Of a stretch of 64,000 nucleotides of DNA, positions 1 to 8,898 are shown piece after piece; the first letter of the stretch is position 1, and every line of letters starts with the position of its first letter. The position numbers and the translations under genes were made by a program. Below the pieces are notes generated by a model that was not told where the DNA came from, did not search any database, and was given only the letters and a program-made list of their open reading frames with translations. Source of the stretch: Gellertiella hungarica (GTDB taxonomy: Bacteria; Pseudomonadota; Alphaproteobacteria; Rhizobiales; Rhizobiaceae); the NCBI RefSeq assembly GCF_014197145.1, contig NZ_JACIEZ010000007.1:140492-204491 (forward strand), given 5' to 3'.

Positions 1-3000
1 GAGCGCCACCGTGCCGAGGTTGGAATAGGGCGAGGAGGCAAAGCTGAGCGTCGTGCCGCCCGCCATCCGGATCGCCCCCGAACCCAGGGCCCGGGCGTCG
101 AGGAGGCGCAGCGTTCCCGCCTCGATCCGCGTGCCGCCCGCATAGGTGTTGATCCCGCCGAGCCCGAGCGTGCCCGCGCCGCGCTTCGTCAGCGCGCCGC
201 CCGAGATCACGCCGCGGAAATTCGCCGTCGCCGGCCCCGCGACGTTGAAGATGCCGCCTGTCGGCCCCAGCATGGAAACGGATCGCAGGCTGTCGAGATT
301 GCCGGCGATCTCAAGCGCGCCGCCGGAAAAGATCAGATTGCCGCCGGAAGCGCCGAGCGCATTGTCCGCTGCGATGCGGAGCGTGCCGCCCCTGATCTGG
401 GTGCCCCCGGAATAGGTGTTGATGCCCGAGAGCACGAGCGTGCCGAGATCGTCCTTGATGAGCCGGGAGGCGCCGGAAAGCGCAGCGCCGACCGTGGCGG
501 TCATGGCAGAGCCCGCCGCCGTGCCGTCGCCGACGCGGATCACGGTTTCGCCGCTTGCCCCCTGAAGGGAAAGGCCGTCCCCGGTGAGGCTGTAGCCATC
601 GGCGGCGAACTGCATGCCGGTGATGCCGATCGCGCCGCCCGCATCGTCCACCGTCACGGTGCCGCCCGTCCCGGAGAAGACCGCATAGGTGGGGTTCGGG
701 TTGTAGCCGCCGTTGATCGCACCGTTCTGGTCGGTCCAGTTGGGGCCGGCGCTTGCCGTGTCCATGCTCCAGGTGCCGGAGCCGCCCTCGATCCGCCCGT
801 TGGAATGGCCGGATGGCGCGCCGCCATCCCAGAAGCCGAGGGTGAGGCCCGCGGCATTGACCAGGTTTACCGTGCCTGCGACACCCGTCTGCACCGAAAG
901 CGCACCGGCTTGCGCGCCGCCTGGCACCGTGCCGATGTTCATGCCCCGGTCGGTGAGCGTCCCGCCATAGGTCATCAGCCGGTAGATGCCGGTGCCGAAG
1001 CCGCCCGTATCGGCAATGTCGAGCCGCCCGTCGAGCGTCACGTCGCCGCCGACATCGACGAGCGCGGCATTGCCCGGCGCGCCGAGGCCGACGGAAAGGA
1101 TGCCGCTCGAGGCGAAGGCGAGATCGCCATCGACGCGAAGCGTCTGGCCTGCGGTTTGCCGGAGCGTGCCGCCGTGATCGACTAGGACCGAGCCCGCAAT
1201 CCGGCCTGTACCCGACAGCGTGCCGGAAAAGCCGGCGGTGACCCTTGCGGCCCCGCCGAGGGGATCGCCGAAGGTGCCGGTGATCGCAAGCGTGCCGGCG
1301 GCAACGGTCGCCTCGCCCGTATAGGCGGCGCTGGCATCGTTGAGGCCCGACAGCGTCAGCGTGCCGGTGCCCTGCTTGGTGATGTCGCCCCCGCCGGTAA
1401 AGGGCGTGGCGATGCCGATCGAATAGCCATTGGTGGCGATGAAGGCCCCGCCCGCGCCGATCGTGATGTCGCCCGCCTGGAAGCCCTTGAGGAAATCCGC
1501 TTCATGGGCGTTCGCCACCAGCGTGCCGCCGTTGAAGCGCAGCGAAGCCTGTCCGATGCCGCGCACGAGGCCGGGAGCCGCAAGCGAGCCGCGCGCCCCG
1601 GCCGTGCCGTTGAGCTCTACGATGCCGACGCCCGACGGATTGAGGCTGCCGCTCATGTTCACGGCGCTGCCGGCGATCACCCGGCCATTGTTCTCGACCT
1701 TGAGCGTGCCCGTGCCGGCATCGCCGAGCTCCAGCCGGTCAGTCGCAAGCCGCGTGTTCAGCCCGCCGACCGTGATCGTCGAGCCGAAGCGGGCATAGAC
1801 CGTCTCGTTGACGATATCGGCGCCGCCGGAAATCGTAAGGTTGCCCTGGTCGGCCACAGACAGCCTGTAATTGCTGTTGCCGGTCAGGGTGAGCGTGCCG
1901 GTGCCGAAGACCAGAAGGTCCGCGTCGCCGGGTCCGTTGACGATGCTGCCGGAGAAAGTGGTGTTGCCCGACTGGTTGACGGCCACGGAGCGGCGGGTAC
2001 CGGCCGCGAAATTGGTGATCGTGCCGCCGCCGCTGAGCGATCCGACGGAAAAAGGGTTCGAGCCGCCAAGCGCCAGCGTTGCGCCGCTGGCAACGGTGAG
2101 ATGTCCGCCTGACGTGTTCACGCCGCCATTAAGGCCGGTGAGCCGCAGCGTGCCTTCCTCGATGGTCAGGCCACCCGTCTGGGTGTTGTAGGCGGTCAGC
2201 GTCAGCGTGCCCGCGCCGCGCTTCACCAGCGCGCCGGTTCCGGTAAGCCCGTGATTGATCGTCACGTTGTAGCCGCGGTCGTCGTAGTAGAGACCACCCG
2301 CGGCAATTTCCACCTCGCCCGCTGCAAGGCCGCGGATCAGGTCCGTCTGATCCCCCTGCGGGCGCAGGATGCCGCCGTCGAAGAGAAGCTTCGACGTCGC
2401 CGTATCGCTCGTGATGACCCCGGCTGTCAGGACGCCGCGGGCGGCGGCGGTGCCGCGCACCGTCGTCTGGCCGAAGCTGCCGGTTCCCTGGCCAAGGGTG
2501 ACAAGGGTGGCATCGACCTCGCCGCCATTGTCGATCACCAGCTGGCCCTCGCCCGACTGGCCGAGAATGATGTTGCCGGTACTGGTCCAGAGCGAACCGG
2601 CGCCGGTAACCGTCGTGCGGCCGACGAAGCCGCTGCCGATGCCGAAGAAGGTATTGCCCGATGTGGTCAGCCGCCCGCCGTTCTCGACCCGGAGATTGCC
2701 CTCGGCCTGCAGACCCACCACGGCGATGCGCGTGGTGAGCGCGCTGCCCGGATCCGCGATCGTGAGGGTGGCCGGTGCGCCGCTCGAGGTCGCCACATGA
2801 ATGAGATCCGAGGAGGCGGTCGCTCCCTGTTCGATGCGGATCAATCCGGGCCCAAGCGCGCCGGCATCGATGGAATAGGCGGCCGCCAGGCTTGCCCCTG
2901 CGCCCGACAGCACGACCTCGCCGCCATCCACCCCCAGCGTGTTGAGCGTGTTGGCCCCTGTCAGCGTCAGCCGGCCGGACCCCTCCTTCCGGAAATAGAC

Positions 3001-5091
3001 GCCCTTGCCGCCGTTCTGGAAGCGTCCGGTGAAGGTGGTATCCGCCGCCTGATCCGCAACGAGAATGCCCAGCAGCGGGGAGCCGGTCTTGGTATCGGTG
3101 ATCGTGCCGGCGCCGGAGAGGTCGCCCACCCGCTGCGTCGTACCGAAAAGATCGAGCTTCGCGCCCGCCGCGACCGATAGGGCCCCCGTGCCGGCGCCGA
3201 GCGTGCCCGCGCCATCCACCCGGATCGTGCCGCCCTCGATGCGGGTGGCGCCCGCATAGCTGTTGGCGCCGGTGAGCAGAAGCGTGCCCCGATCGGTCTT
3301 CGAAAGGCCCGAACCGCCGGTCAGCGCCGAGGCGACCGTCGCGGTCATCAGCTGGCCCATGACAGTGCCGTCGCCGACGCGGACCACGGTTTCGCCGCTT
3401 CCCCGGAGTTCGACGGGATCGCCCGCGAGCTGGTAACCGTTGACGGCAAATTGCAGGCCGGTGACACCGATGGCGCCTGCGGAATTGTCGACGGTGACGG
3501 TGCCCGCGCTTCCCTGAAAGACGGCGAAGCTCGGATTGTCATAGGTTCCCGTCGCGAGATCGTTCTGATCCGCCCAGCCTGTCCCGTTTGCCGTCCAGGT
3601 GCCGCTGCCGCCATCGATCTGGCCGTTCTGGTAGAGCGCGGGGTTTGCCCCGTCCCAGAACCGGTAGCCGAGGCCAAGCGTGGTGCGGACGATGTTCACC
3701 TGCCCGGCAATGCCGGTCTGGAGGGCGAACTGGTCCGGCGTCGAGCCGACTGGCAGGCTGCCGAGCGCGAGGCCCCCGTCGATCAGCGATCCGCCATAGG
3801 TGAAGAGCTTGTAGATGCCGGGGCCGTACTGCCCGGGACCGTAGGGGGAGGCGGAGATGTTGAGCGTGCCGTCGAGGCGAAGGTTGCCCGCGACGGAAAA
3901 GAGCGGACCAGCGGAGGCGCCGGCCAGCGCGATATCGATGGTGGAACCCGGCGCGAGGAGAAGATCGCCATTGACCGTCAGCTGCCGGCCGCTTCGCCCG
4001 GTGAGGCTCGCACCGTCGTCGAAGGTGGCGGTGCCATCGAGCGTGCCTGCGCCACCGAAGGCCGCACCCGGCTGGACGAAGACCTGGGCGGGGGTGGTGA
4101 GGGGATCGAAATCGCCGTAGCTGCCGTCGAGCAGCAGCGTTCCCGCCTCGACCATCGCCTTGCCGCGGAAGTAATTGGTCCCGGCGAGCGTCAGCGTTCC
4201 GGCGCCGATCTTGTGCAGGTCGCCCGGGCCCCGGAAGGCGGTGCCGATGGTGACATCATGGCCGTTGCTGTCGATATAGGCTCCGCCGGTGCGGATCTCG
4301 GGCTCCATGCTGCCCATCAGGAAGGCATTGTTGCTCGTCATGGCCCTGAGGATGCCGCCCTCGAAGACCAGGCTGCGATTGCCGGGTCCCGTTTCGAAAA
4401 TGGCCGTTTCGAGCGTGCCGCGCGCCGTGGCATCCCCGGTAAGCGTGACGGAGCCGCTGCCGTAATCCGTGCCGTCATTGCCCTGGCCGACCATGATCCG
4501 GAAGGTACGGACGAGCGCGCCGTCGGAGATACTGAGTTGGCCGATGCCGAAATTGCCGATGGTGAGATTACTGTCCACCCGCCATTCTGTGCCCCGGCCA
4601 TAGACGCCGATGAAGCCGTGGGCGCCGTCGCGGTCGCCCACCATGGCCTGCCAGTTCGTCCGCACCACGGCGCCATTCTCGATCCGGATGTAGCCGTCGC
4701 TGCTCTCCGCGATGCTGAAATAGGTGTTTTCCAGGCGTGAGCCCGCACCCGTGACGAGGAGAGAGGAATCCATCGGGCCGGAGCCCTTGCCCACGGTCAT
4801 GGTGCCGTTGCTGACGAAACCGCCGTTCTTGATCTCGAGCCGGGTGGTCACCGAGGCGCCGACGGTCAGGTTGCCGTCGATCACCCAGGGCGAGGGGTAG
4901 GTGCCGCCGCCGGCCCCGTTGATCGTCGTCGTGCCGCCGTCGAGCGTCACGTCGGCTGCGGTGGCGGGCAGGCCCGTGGCCACCAGCGCCAGAAGGGAGA
5001 CACTCGACAGCCAGGCCGCGCGGCGGATCGAGGTGCGCCCCTCAATATAATCAACCGGAGAGTGTATATTTTTAGACCGTTTCTTTGCCAT
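1..5091 (-). CDS. Large autotransporter-type surface protein with beta-strand (PATR) repeats, C-terminus outside window
   Basis: The open frame is continuous from ATG at 5091 to the left edge, about 1,697 codons, and the 3' end lies outside the window. Residues 1-46 form a long signal peptide: a basic N-terminal extension, then a hydrophobic stretch ending in PATAA. The rest is Gly/Thr/Ser-rich right-handed beta-helix passenger. At least eight copies of the autotransporter-associated repeat are visible (GAGTLTLAGTN, RGTLLLTGANSYAG, GTLVLSGINTYSGG and similar). Two long stretches, about 3260-3665 and 400-835, are diverged copies of one another; both begin WDG and both contain GSGTW, GETV(V/I)RVGDGT and MTATV. 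This shows internal duplication. The protein is probably exported by the Sec route, with a beta-barrel or other anchor expected at the missing C-terminus. A role as adhesin or biofilm protein is inferred from the family only. It is divergent from the regulator at 5245. Confidence 0.82.
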   Translation of the reverse strand, partial: MAKKRSKNIHSPVDYIEGRTSIRRAAWLSSVSLLALVATGLPATAADVTLDGGTTTINGAGGGTYPSPWVIDGNLTVGASVTTRLEIKNGGFVSNGTMTVGKGSGPMDSSLLVTGAGSRLENTYFSIAESSDGYIRIENGAVVRTNWQAMVGDRDGAHGFIGVYGRGTEWRVDSNLTIGNFGIGQLSISDGALVRTFRIMVGQGNDGTDYGSGSVTLTGDATARGTLETAIFETGPGNRSLVFEGGILRAMTSNNAFLMGSMEPEIRTGGAYIDSNGHDVTIGTAFRGPGDLHKIGAGTLTLAGTNYFRGKAMVEAGTLLLDGSYGDFDPLTTPAQVFVQPGAAFGGAGTLDGTATFDDGASLTGRSGRQLTVNGDLLLAPGSTIDIALAGASAGPLFSVAGNLRLDGTLNISASPYGPGQYGPGIYKLFTYGGSLIDGGLALGSLPVGSTPDQFALQTGIAGQVNIVRTTLGLGYRFWDGANPALYQNGQIDGGSGTWTANGTGWADQNDLATGTYDNPSFAVFQGSAGTVTVDNSAGAIGVTGLQFAVNGYQLAGDPVELRGSGETVVRVGDGTVMGQLMTATVASALTGGSGLSKTDRGTLLLTGANSYAGATRIEGGTIRVDGAGTLGAGTGALSVAAGAKLDLFGTTQRVGDLSGAGTITDTKTGSPLLGILVADQAADTTFTGRFQNGGKGVYFRKEGSGRLTLTGANTLNTLGVDGGEVVLSGAGASLAAAYSIDAGALGPGLIRIEQGATASSDLIHVATSSGAPATLTIADPGSALTTRIAVVGLQAEGNLRVENGGRLTTSGNTFFGIGSGFVGRTTVTGAGSLWTSTGNIILGQSGEGQLVIDNGGEVDATLVTLGQGTGSFGQTTVRGTAAARGVLTAGVITSDTATSKLLFDGGILRPQGDQTDLIRGLAAGEVEIAAGGLYYDDRGYNVTINHGLTGTGALVKRGAGTLTLTAYNTQTGGLTIEEGTLRLTGLNGGVNTSGGHLTVASGATLALGGSNPFSVGSLSGGGTITNFAAGTRRSVAVNQSGNTTFSGSIVNGPGDADLLVFGTGTLTLTGNSNYRLSVADQGNLTISGGADIVNETVYARFGSTITVGGLNTRLATDRLELGDAGTGTLKVENNGRVIAGSAVNMSGSLNPSGVGIVELNGTAGARGSLAAPGLVRGIGQASLRFNGGTLVANAHEADFLKGFQAGDITIGAGGAFIATNGYSIGIATPFTGGGDITKQGTGTLTLSGLNDASAAYTGEATVAAGTLAITGTFGDPLGGAARVTAGFSGTLSGTGRIAGSVLVDHGGTLRQTAGQTLRVDGDLAFASSGILSVGLGAPGNAALVDVGGDVTLDGRLDIADTGGFGTGIYRLMTYGGTLTDRGMNIGTVPGGAQAGALSVQTGVAGTVNLVNAAGLTLGFWDGGAPSGHSNGRIEGGSGTWSMDTASAGPNWTDQNGAINGGYNPNPTYAVFSGTGGTVTVDDAGGAIGITGMQFAADGYSLTGDGLSLQGASGETVIRVGDGTAAGSAMTATVGAALSGASRLIKDDLGTLVLSGINTYSGGTQIRGGTLRIAADNALGASGGNLIFSGGALEIAGNLDSLRSVSMLGPTGGIFNVAGPATANFRGVISGGALTKRGAGTLGLGGINTYAGGTRIEAGTLRLLDARALGSGAIRMAGGTTLSFASSPYSNLGTVAL

Positions 5092-5244
5092 CGATGTCCG
5101 CACCCCGTCCGGCATACGCAAAACGCGACGCCTCCACCGTCTTTGCGACACCGATGGCCGCTCAAGCCTTATCGCCGAGCCGCCGTGCCCCTACCAATCC
5201 AAAGTTTGCACCTATTTTTTATTCGCGTATTGATAGCTTCTCCA

Positions 5245-6066
5245 ATGGATGATTCACCGCTCATGGCTTCCTCCGCGCTTGCCGATTATTGCGAGGCGAT
5301 CATCGCCGTTTCCCCCTCCCGCTGGCCGGTGCGCAAGCTGCTGAACCAGTTCGGCCGCTACTACGCGGCCTACATGCTGATCCATAACTATTACGGCTGG
5401 CGGGCGGGTGAGCCGGCGCTTCCCACGCTGTCGCGGCTGAAGGGGATCTCGAGCCTCAGCCCCCGCCATACCACCCATTTCGTCGGCATCCTGAAGACCG
5501 CCGGCTTCGTCACCTCCGAGCCCGTGGCGGTCGACAGGCGACAGACGATCCTGCGTCCCGAGCCCATGCTGGTGGAGGAAATCGGCCGCTCCATCCTGGC
5601 CTTCCTTGCGGTTCACGACCGGCTGGCCGGCACGGCGCATGCGCCCTTTCTGTCTTCCTCGGTGGAACGGATCGGCACGATCATCCACCTGTCCGGCCGG
5701 CAGATCCTCGCCGGCGGGGCCGTCATTTCGCCCTTCCCGACGATTGCGGCCATGGCCCATTTCGACAGCGGCTATCCCGTTCTGGTGGCCGTGATGGCGG
5801 CGCATTACGCAGGCCAGGCGGGCCGCCTCGCGCCGCCGCTGACGCTCGAGGCGCTGGCCGAACGGTTCCAGGTGTCCAAATCCCACGTCGGAAACGTCTT
5901 CTCCTACCTGAGCGAAGCGGATCTCATCGATGTCGGGCGGGGCGCAAGACCGGCGCTTGTCGAGGAGTTCGAGCGCTGGTGCGCGGCCGAGATGAACCAT
6001 TATGCCCTCCTCGCGACGCGTCTGGCGGAAGGGGAGGGGGGACGCCGCCGCCCGCTGCGGGCCTGA
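5245..6066 (+). CDS. Winged-helix DNA-binding protein, two HTH segments
   Basis: This 273-aa protein is not a named family I can identify with certainty. Residues ~45-95 (LSRLKGISSLSPRHTTHFVGIL) and ~205-245 (LEALAERFQVSKSHVGNVFSYL) each look like a helix-turn-helix followed by a wing, as in MarR/GntR-type regulators. No ligand-binding domain is recognised. An in-frame extension to 5062 exists, but the ATG at 5245 is preferred because the upstream part lies in the AT-rich divergent promoter region and has no sensible protein composition. It is divergent from the autotransporter gene 153 bases away, so it may regulate that gene; this is inference from position only. Confidence 0.65.
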   Translation: MDDSPLMASSALADYCEAIIAVSPSRWPVRKLLNQFGRYYAAYMLIHNYYGWRAGEPALPTLSRLKGISSLSPRHTTHFVGILKTAGFVTSEPVAVDRRQTILRPEPMLVEEIGRSILAFLAVHDRLAGTAHAPFLSSSVERIGTIIHLSGRQILAGGAVISPFPTIAAMAHFDSGYPVLVAVMAAHYAGQAGRLAPPLTLEALAERFQVSKSHVGNVFSYLSEADLIDVGRGARPALVEEFERWCAAEMNHYALLATRLAEGEGGRRRPLRA

Positions 6067-6183
6067 GGCCGGAGGGGGACGCCCCGCCTTCCTGACAAAG
6101 GTCAAGTTGCAGCCCGGCCTGCAAGCCCGGGGCAAGTCCGCTGCGGGAGCCTTTGTCCCGGGGATGGACCACGGGGCATATCA

Positions 6184-6459
6184 ATGACACTCACTCTCAT
6201 CAGGGGCGGGCAGGCGGAAGCCGCCGCGGATACGACGAATGGCGCCATCGGCGCCCATCAGGTCCGGCAGGAAGCGATCCGCCGGCTCCGGCAGGCGGGC
6301 TACACCCAGCAGCACATGCGCCGGCTGGTCACCGGGATCTCGATCCCCAAGCCGCTCGAATATTACAAGATGCAGGTCGATTTCGTCGCCGAAAGGCTGG
6401 CCGCACTCGATCCCGTGCCGGAGGATTTCGCCTCCGACATCTACTGGCCGGCACCCTGA
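6184..6459 (+). CDS. Conserved-looking hypothetical protein, 91 aa
   Basis: A small soluble protein without signal peptide or membrane segment. The middle (residues ~25-55) is amphipathic, with QEAIRRLRQAGYTQQHMRRLV followed by IPKPLEYYKMQVDFVAERLAAL; the first part could fold as a degenerate helix-turn-helix. The C-terminus is acidic and aromatic (PEDFASDIYWP). Codon usage matches the neighbours, and the frame is a better candidate than the opposite-strand frames. No function is assigned. It lies between the winged-helix gene and glutaminase with gaps of over 100 bases on each side, so it is probably transcribed on its own. Confidence 0.55.
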   Translation: MTLTLIRGGQAEAAADTTNGAIGAHQVRQEAIRRLRQAGYTQQHMRRLVTGISIPKPLEYYKMQVDFVAERLAALDPVPEDFASDIYWPAP

Positions 6460-6575
6460 CAGGATCCGGCTCGGGCAAGGCTTGACCGGCATTTTCCGGC
6501 CTGCGGGCGCATCTCTTCCCTTGCGCTTTGCCATGCGGCCTCTAAAAGCACCCTCAAGAGGTAACGGAGCGGTGC

Positions 6576-7505
6576 ATGACGGATCTGCAGCCTGTCGTTG
6601 ACGAGATTTACGAGGCGCTGAAGCCCCGCCTCGGCGAGGGCCGGGTGGCGGATTACATCCCGCAGCTCGCCCATGTGGATCCGAAGAAATTCGGCATGGC
6701 CGTGGTGGATGTCGAGGGCCGCGTGTTTCGCGCGGGCGACAGCGACGAGCCCTTCTCGATCCAGAGCATCTCCAAGGTCTTCACCCTCACGCTGGCGCTC
6801 GGCAAGCATGGCGAGGCGATCTGGAACCGGGTGGGACGCGAGCCCTCCGGATCCTCCTTCAATTCCATCGTCCAGCTGGAGCACGAGGGCGGTAAGCCGC
6901 GCAATCCCTTCATCAATGCCGGCGCCATTGCCGTGAGCGACCTCATCCTTGCCGGCCACACGCCGCGCGAGGCGATCGGGGAAATCGTCCGTTTCGTCCG
7001 CTTCCTCGCCGACGACGAGACCATCGCCATCGATCCGGCGGTGGCGCGTTCCGAGCAGGCGACGGGTTTCCGCAATTTCGCGCTTGCCAATTTCATGCGC
7101 TCCTTCGGCATCCTCACCCATCCGGTCGAGCATGTGCTGGGGGTCTATTTTCACCAGTGCGCCATCGCCATGACCTGCACGCAGCTTGCCCGTTCCGGCC
7201 TCTTCCTGGCAGCCGCGGGGCACAACCCCATCACCGGCCATCTCGTGGTGTCGAAGCAGCGGGCGCGGCGCATCAATGCGCTGATGCTCACCTGCGGCCA
7301 TTACGACGGCTCGGGCGATTTCGCCTATCGTGTCGGCCTGCCGGGCAAAAGCGGTGTCGGCGGCGGCATCCTCGCGGTCGCCCCGGGCAAGGCGTCCGTG
7401 GCGGTCTGGGCGCCCGGGCTCAACGAGAACGGCAATTCGCTCGTCGGATCGCTGGCGCTCGAAATGCTGGCGAACCGCACCGGCTGGTCCGTCTTCGGCC
7501 AGTAG
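6576..7505 (+). CDS. glsA: Glutaminase (serine-dependent beta-lactamase-like family)
   Basis: Glutaminase hydrolyses L-glutamine to L-glutamate and ammonia in the cytoplasm. The 309-aa length equals that of the E. coli YbaS/YneH type. The catalytic S-x-x-K tetrad is visible at residues 64-67 (SISK), followed by the typical hydrophobic VFTLTLAL. Other family stretches are [10 protein letters not shown], the Asn/Tyr-rich central segment, and the C-terminal GKSGVGGGI glycine motif. The start at 6576 is preceded by an AGAGGTAACGGAG ribosome-binding stretch. It appears monocistronic. The family assignment is secure; a physiological role (acid resistance or nitrogen balance) is not shown by the sequence. 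Confidence 0.95.
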   Translation: MTDLQPVVDEIYEALKPRLGEGRVADYIPQLAHVDPKKFGMAVVDVEGRVFRAGDSDEPFSIQSISKVFTLTLALGKHGEAIWNRVGREPSGSSFNSIVQLEHEGGKPRNPFINAGAIAVSDLILAGHTPREAIGEIVRFVRFLADDETIAIDPAVARSEQATGFRNFALANFMRSFGILTHPVEHVLGVYFHQCAIAMTCTQLARSGLFLAAAGHNPITGHLVVSKQRARRINALMLTCGHYDGSGDFAYRVGLPGKSGVGGGILAVAPGKASVAVWAPGLNENGNSLVGSLALEMLANRTGWSVFGQ

Positions 7506-7628
7506 CCACCCGCTCCTCCCCCGAAAATCCGCTGGGCGGCACGGCTTGCCGCCGTCCGCCTTCCGGCGGTATCCATGGCAGTCCCGTCCGCGGGGACGCG
7601 GCTGCACCTCAAGCCCGTGGAGATGCGC

Positions 7629-8249
7629 ATGATCGAGAATATCGAGGACTTCTTCACGCGCGGCTGTGGCCGCTGCGCGCGTTTCGATACGCCGGACTGT
7701 TCCGTCAGGATCTGGAACCCCGGGCTTCTCGCGCTCCGCGAGATCTGTCTCGAGGCGGGGCTGGAGGAAACGGTGCGCTGGGCCCATCCCTGCTACCGCC
7801 ACGGCGACCGCAACGTGGCGCTGATCGGCGCGCTGCGCGGCGATTTCCGCCTGAACTTCTTCCACGCGGCGCTGATGACCGATCCCGCCGGCATCCTGGA
7901 GAAGCAGGGGCCGAATACCCGCCATCCAGACTCGATCCGCTTCACCTCGCTGGAGTCCGTCACCGCGCGCAGGGACACCATCCTCGCTTATCTCCGGGAG
8001 GCGAAGGATTATGCGGAAAGGGGCCTGCTTCCGCCGAAGGAACCGGCCGAGATCGAGCTTCCCGAAGAGCTGGTCGATGCGCTCGATGCCGATCCCGACA
8101 TGGCCGAGGCCTTCCATCGGCTGACGCCCGGGCGGCAGCGAAGCTATGTCATCAATCTCAACGGCGCGAAGAAGGCCGAGACGCGGATCGCCCGCATCGC
8201 CGCCTTCCGCAATCAGATCCTCGCCGGAAAGGGCGCGCAGGAGCGCTAG
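7629..8249 (+). CDS. YdeI/OmpD-associated (DUF1801-like) family protein
   Basis: A 206-aa cytoplasmic protein. The N-terminal two-thirds match the YdeI/DUF1801 fold (ALREICLEAGLEETVRWAHP, then CYRHGDRNVALIGALRGDF). The C-terminus carries the typical YdeI tail with PGRQRSYVINLNGAKK and a final Arg/Ala helix. The family is annotated as OmpD-associated or bacteriocin protection, but the molecular activity is unknown. Two in-frame ATGs lie upstream (7575, 7623). ATG 7629 is chosen because GGAG at 7619-7622 sits six bases before it. A Cys-rich segment near the start (RGCGRCARFDTPDC) is unusual and might bind metal. It is a single-gene unit between glsA and the MarR operon. Confidence 0.75.
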   Translation: MIENIEDFFTRGCGRCARFDTPDCSVRIWNPGLLALREICLEAGLEETVRWAHPCYRHGDRNVALIGALRGDFRLNFFHAALMTDPAGILEKQGPNTRHPDSIRFTSLESVTARRDTILAYLREAKDYAERGLLPPKEPAEIELPEELVDALDADPDMAEAFHRLTPGRQRSYVINLNGAKKAETRIARIAAFRNQILAGKGAQER

Positions 8250-8288
8250 AGGCCTGCCTTGCGGGGGCTTTCTGCCGTCGGCCCGATT

Positions 8289-8317
8289 ATGTCCGATAAT
8301 GGAACCTTATCGGACAT
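8289..8317. promoter_or_regulatory. Perfect 11-bp inverted repeat upstream of the marR efflux operon
   Basis: ATGTCCGATAA and TTATCGGACAT form a perfect palindrome with a 7-base centre. It has no T-run and sits about 150 bases before marR, so it looks more like an operator than a terminator. The centre contains GGAAC (8301-8305), followed 17 bases later by AGTT (8323-8326), a weak stress-type promoter match, so the palindrome could cover a -35 element. Confidence 0.5.
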
Positions 8318-8437
8318 TGTGGAGTTTCCGTTAACCGTGCTGTTTGCACCGCCTCAGGTCGGCAAAACTGCACATGGCTCTCCCGCCTCTTTCTTCGCCA
8401 CGGCATCTTGAAAGGGCCGTATTCTGCGACAATATAA

Positions 8438-8453
8438 ATAGCAACCTAACTAT
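8438..8453. promoter_or_regulatory. Candidate MarR operator upstream of marR
   Basis: ATAG-N8-CTAT lies immediately upstream of the marR start in an A+T-rich patch of an otherwise GC-rich region. The symmetry and the position over the presumed promoter fit autoregulation by the MarR protein. This is inference from position and symmetry only. Confidence 0.4.
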
Positions 8454-8466
8454 ATGGATGCTAATC

Positions 8467-8898
8467 ATGTCGCTCCGCCAGATCCTGCTCGAGGAAATCA
8501 CCGCCCTCACGCGGCACATGCGCACCGTTTTCGATGCGCGCGTGCGGGTGCGCGGCCTGACCCTTGCCCGCGCCCGCATCCTCCTCCGGCTGAAGCGCGC
8601 CGGGGAGGGGGAGACGCAGAAGCGGCTTGCCGACGCGCTTGACATCGAGGCGCCGACGCTGGTCCGCCTGCTCGACAGCCTGGAGGAGGCCGGTTCCATC
8701 GCCCGCATCGCCGTCGAGGGCGACCGCCGCGCCAAGGGCATCGTGCTGACCGAAAGCGGTGAGGCCGAGGCGGATGCGCTGGAAGACACGCTCGACGACT
8801 TCAGGAGCGATCTCCTCGCCGGCATCGACGAGAAGGACCTCGACGTCACGCTCCGCGTTATCAGGCAGATGCTCGGCAACCTGGAGACCATGGCGTGA
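8467..8898 (+). CDS. MarR-family transcriptional regulator of the adjacent efflux operon
   Basis: A 143-aa winged-helix regulator. A helical dimerisation segment (LLEEITALTRHMRTVFDARVR) is followed by the DNA-binding part (residues ~50-90: TQKRLADALDIEAPTLVRLLDSLEEAGSI) and the beta-wing (RIAVEGDRRAKGIVLTESG), the classic MarR signature. The frame is open upstream to a TTG at 8344, but ATG 8467 (or ATG 8458) gives the normal family length. The stop overlaps the GTG start of the transporter gene (GTGA), so the two are translationally coupled. By analogy with EmrR-EmrAB it probably represses marR-MFS-HlyD until a toxic ligand binds. Confidence 0.9.
   Translation: MSLRQILLEEITALTRHMRTVFDARVRVRGLTLARARILLRLKRAGEGETQKRLADALDIEAPTLVRLLDSLEEAGSIARIAVEGDRRAKGIVLTESGEAEADALEDTLDDFRSDLLAGIDEKDLDVTLRVIRQMLGNLETMA

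Noticed and set aside
8344..8466. N-terminal extension of MarR from TTG 8344
   Set aside because: It would add 41 residues with no MarR homology and would run through the putative promoter and operator; ATG 8467 gives the family length.
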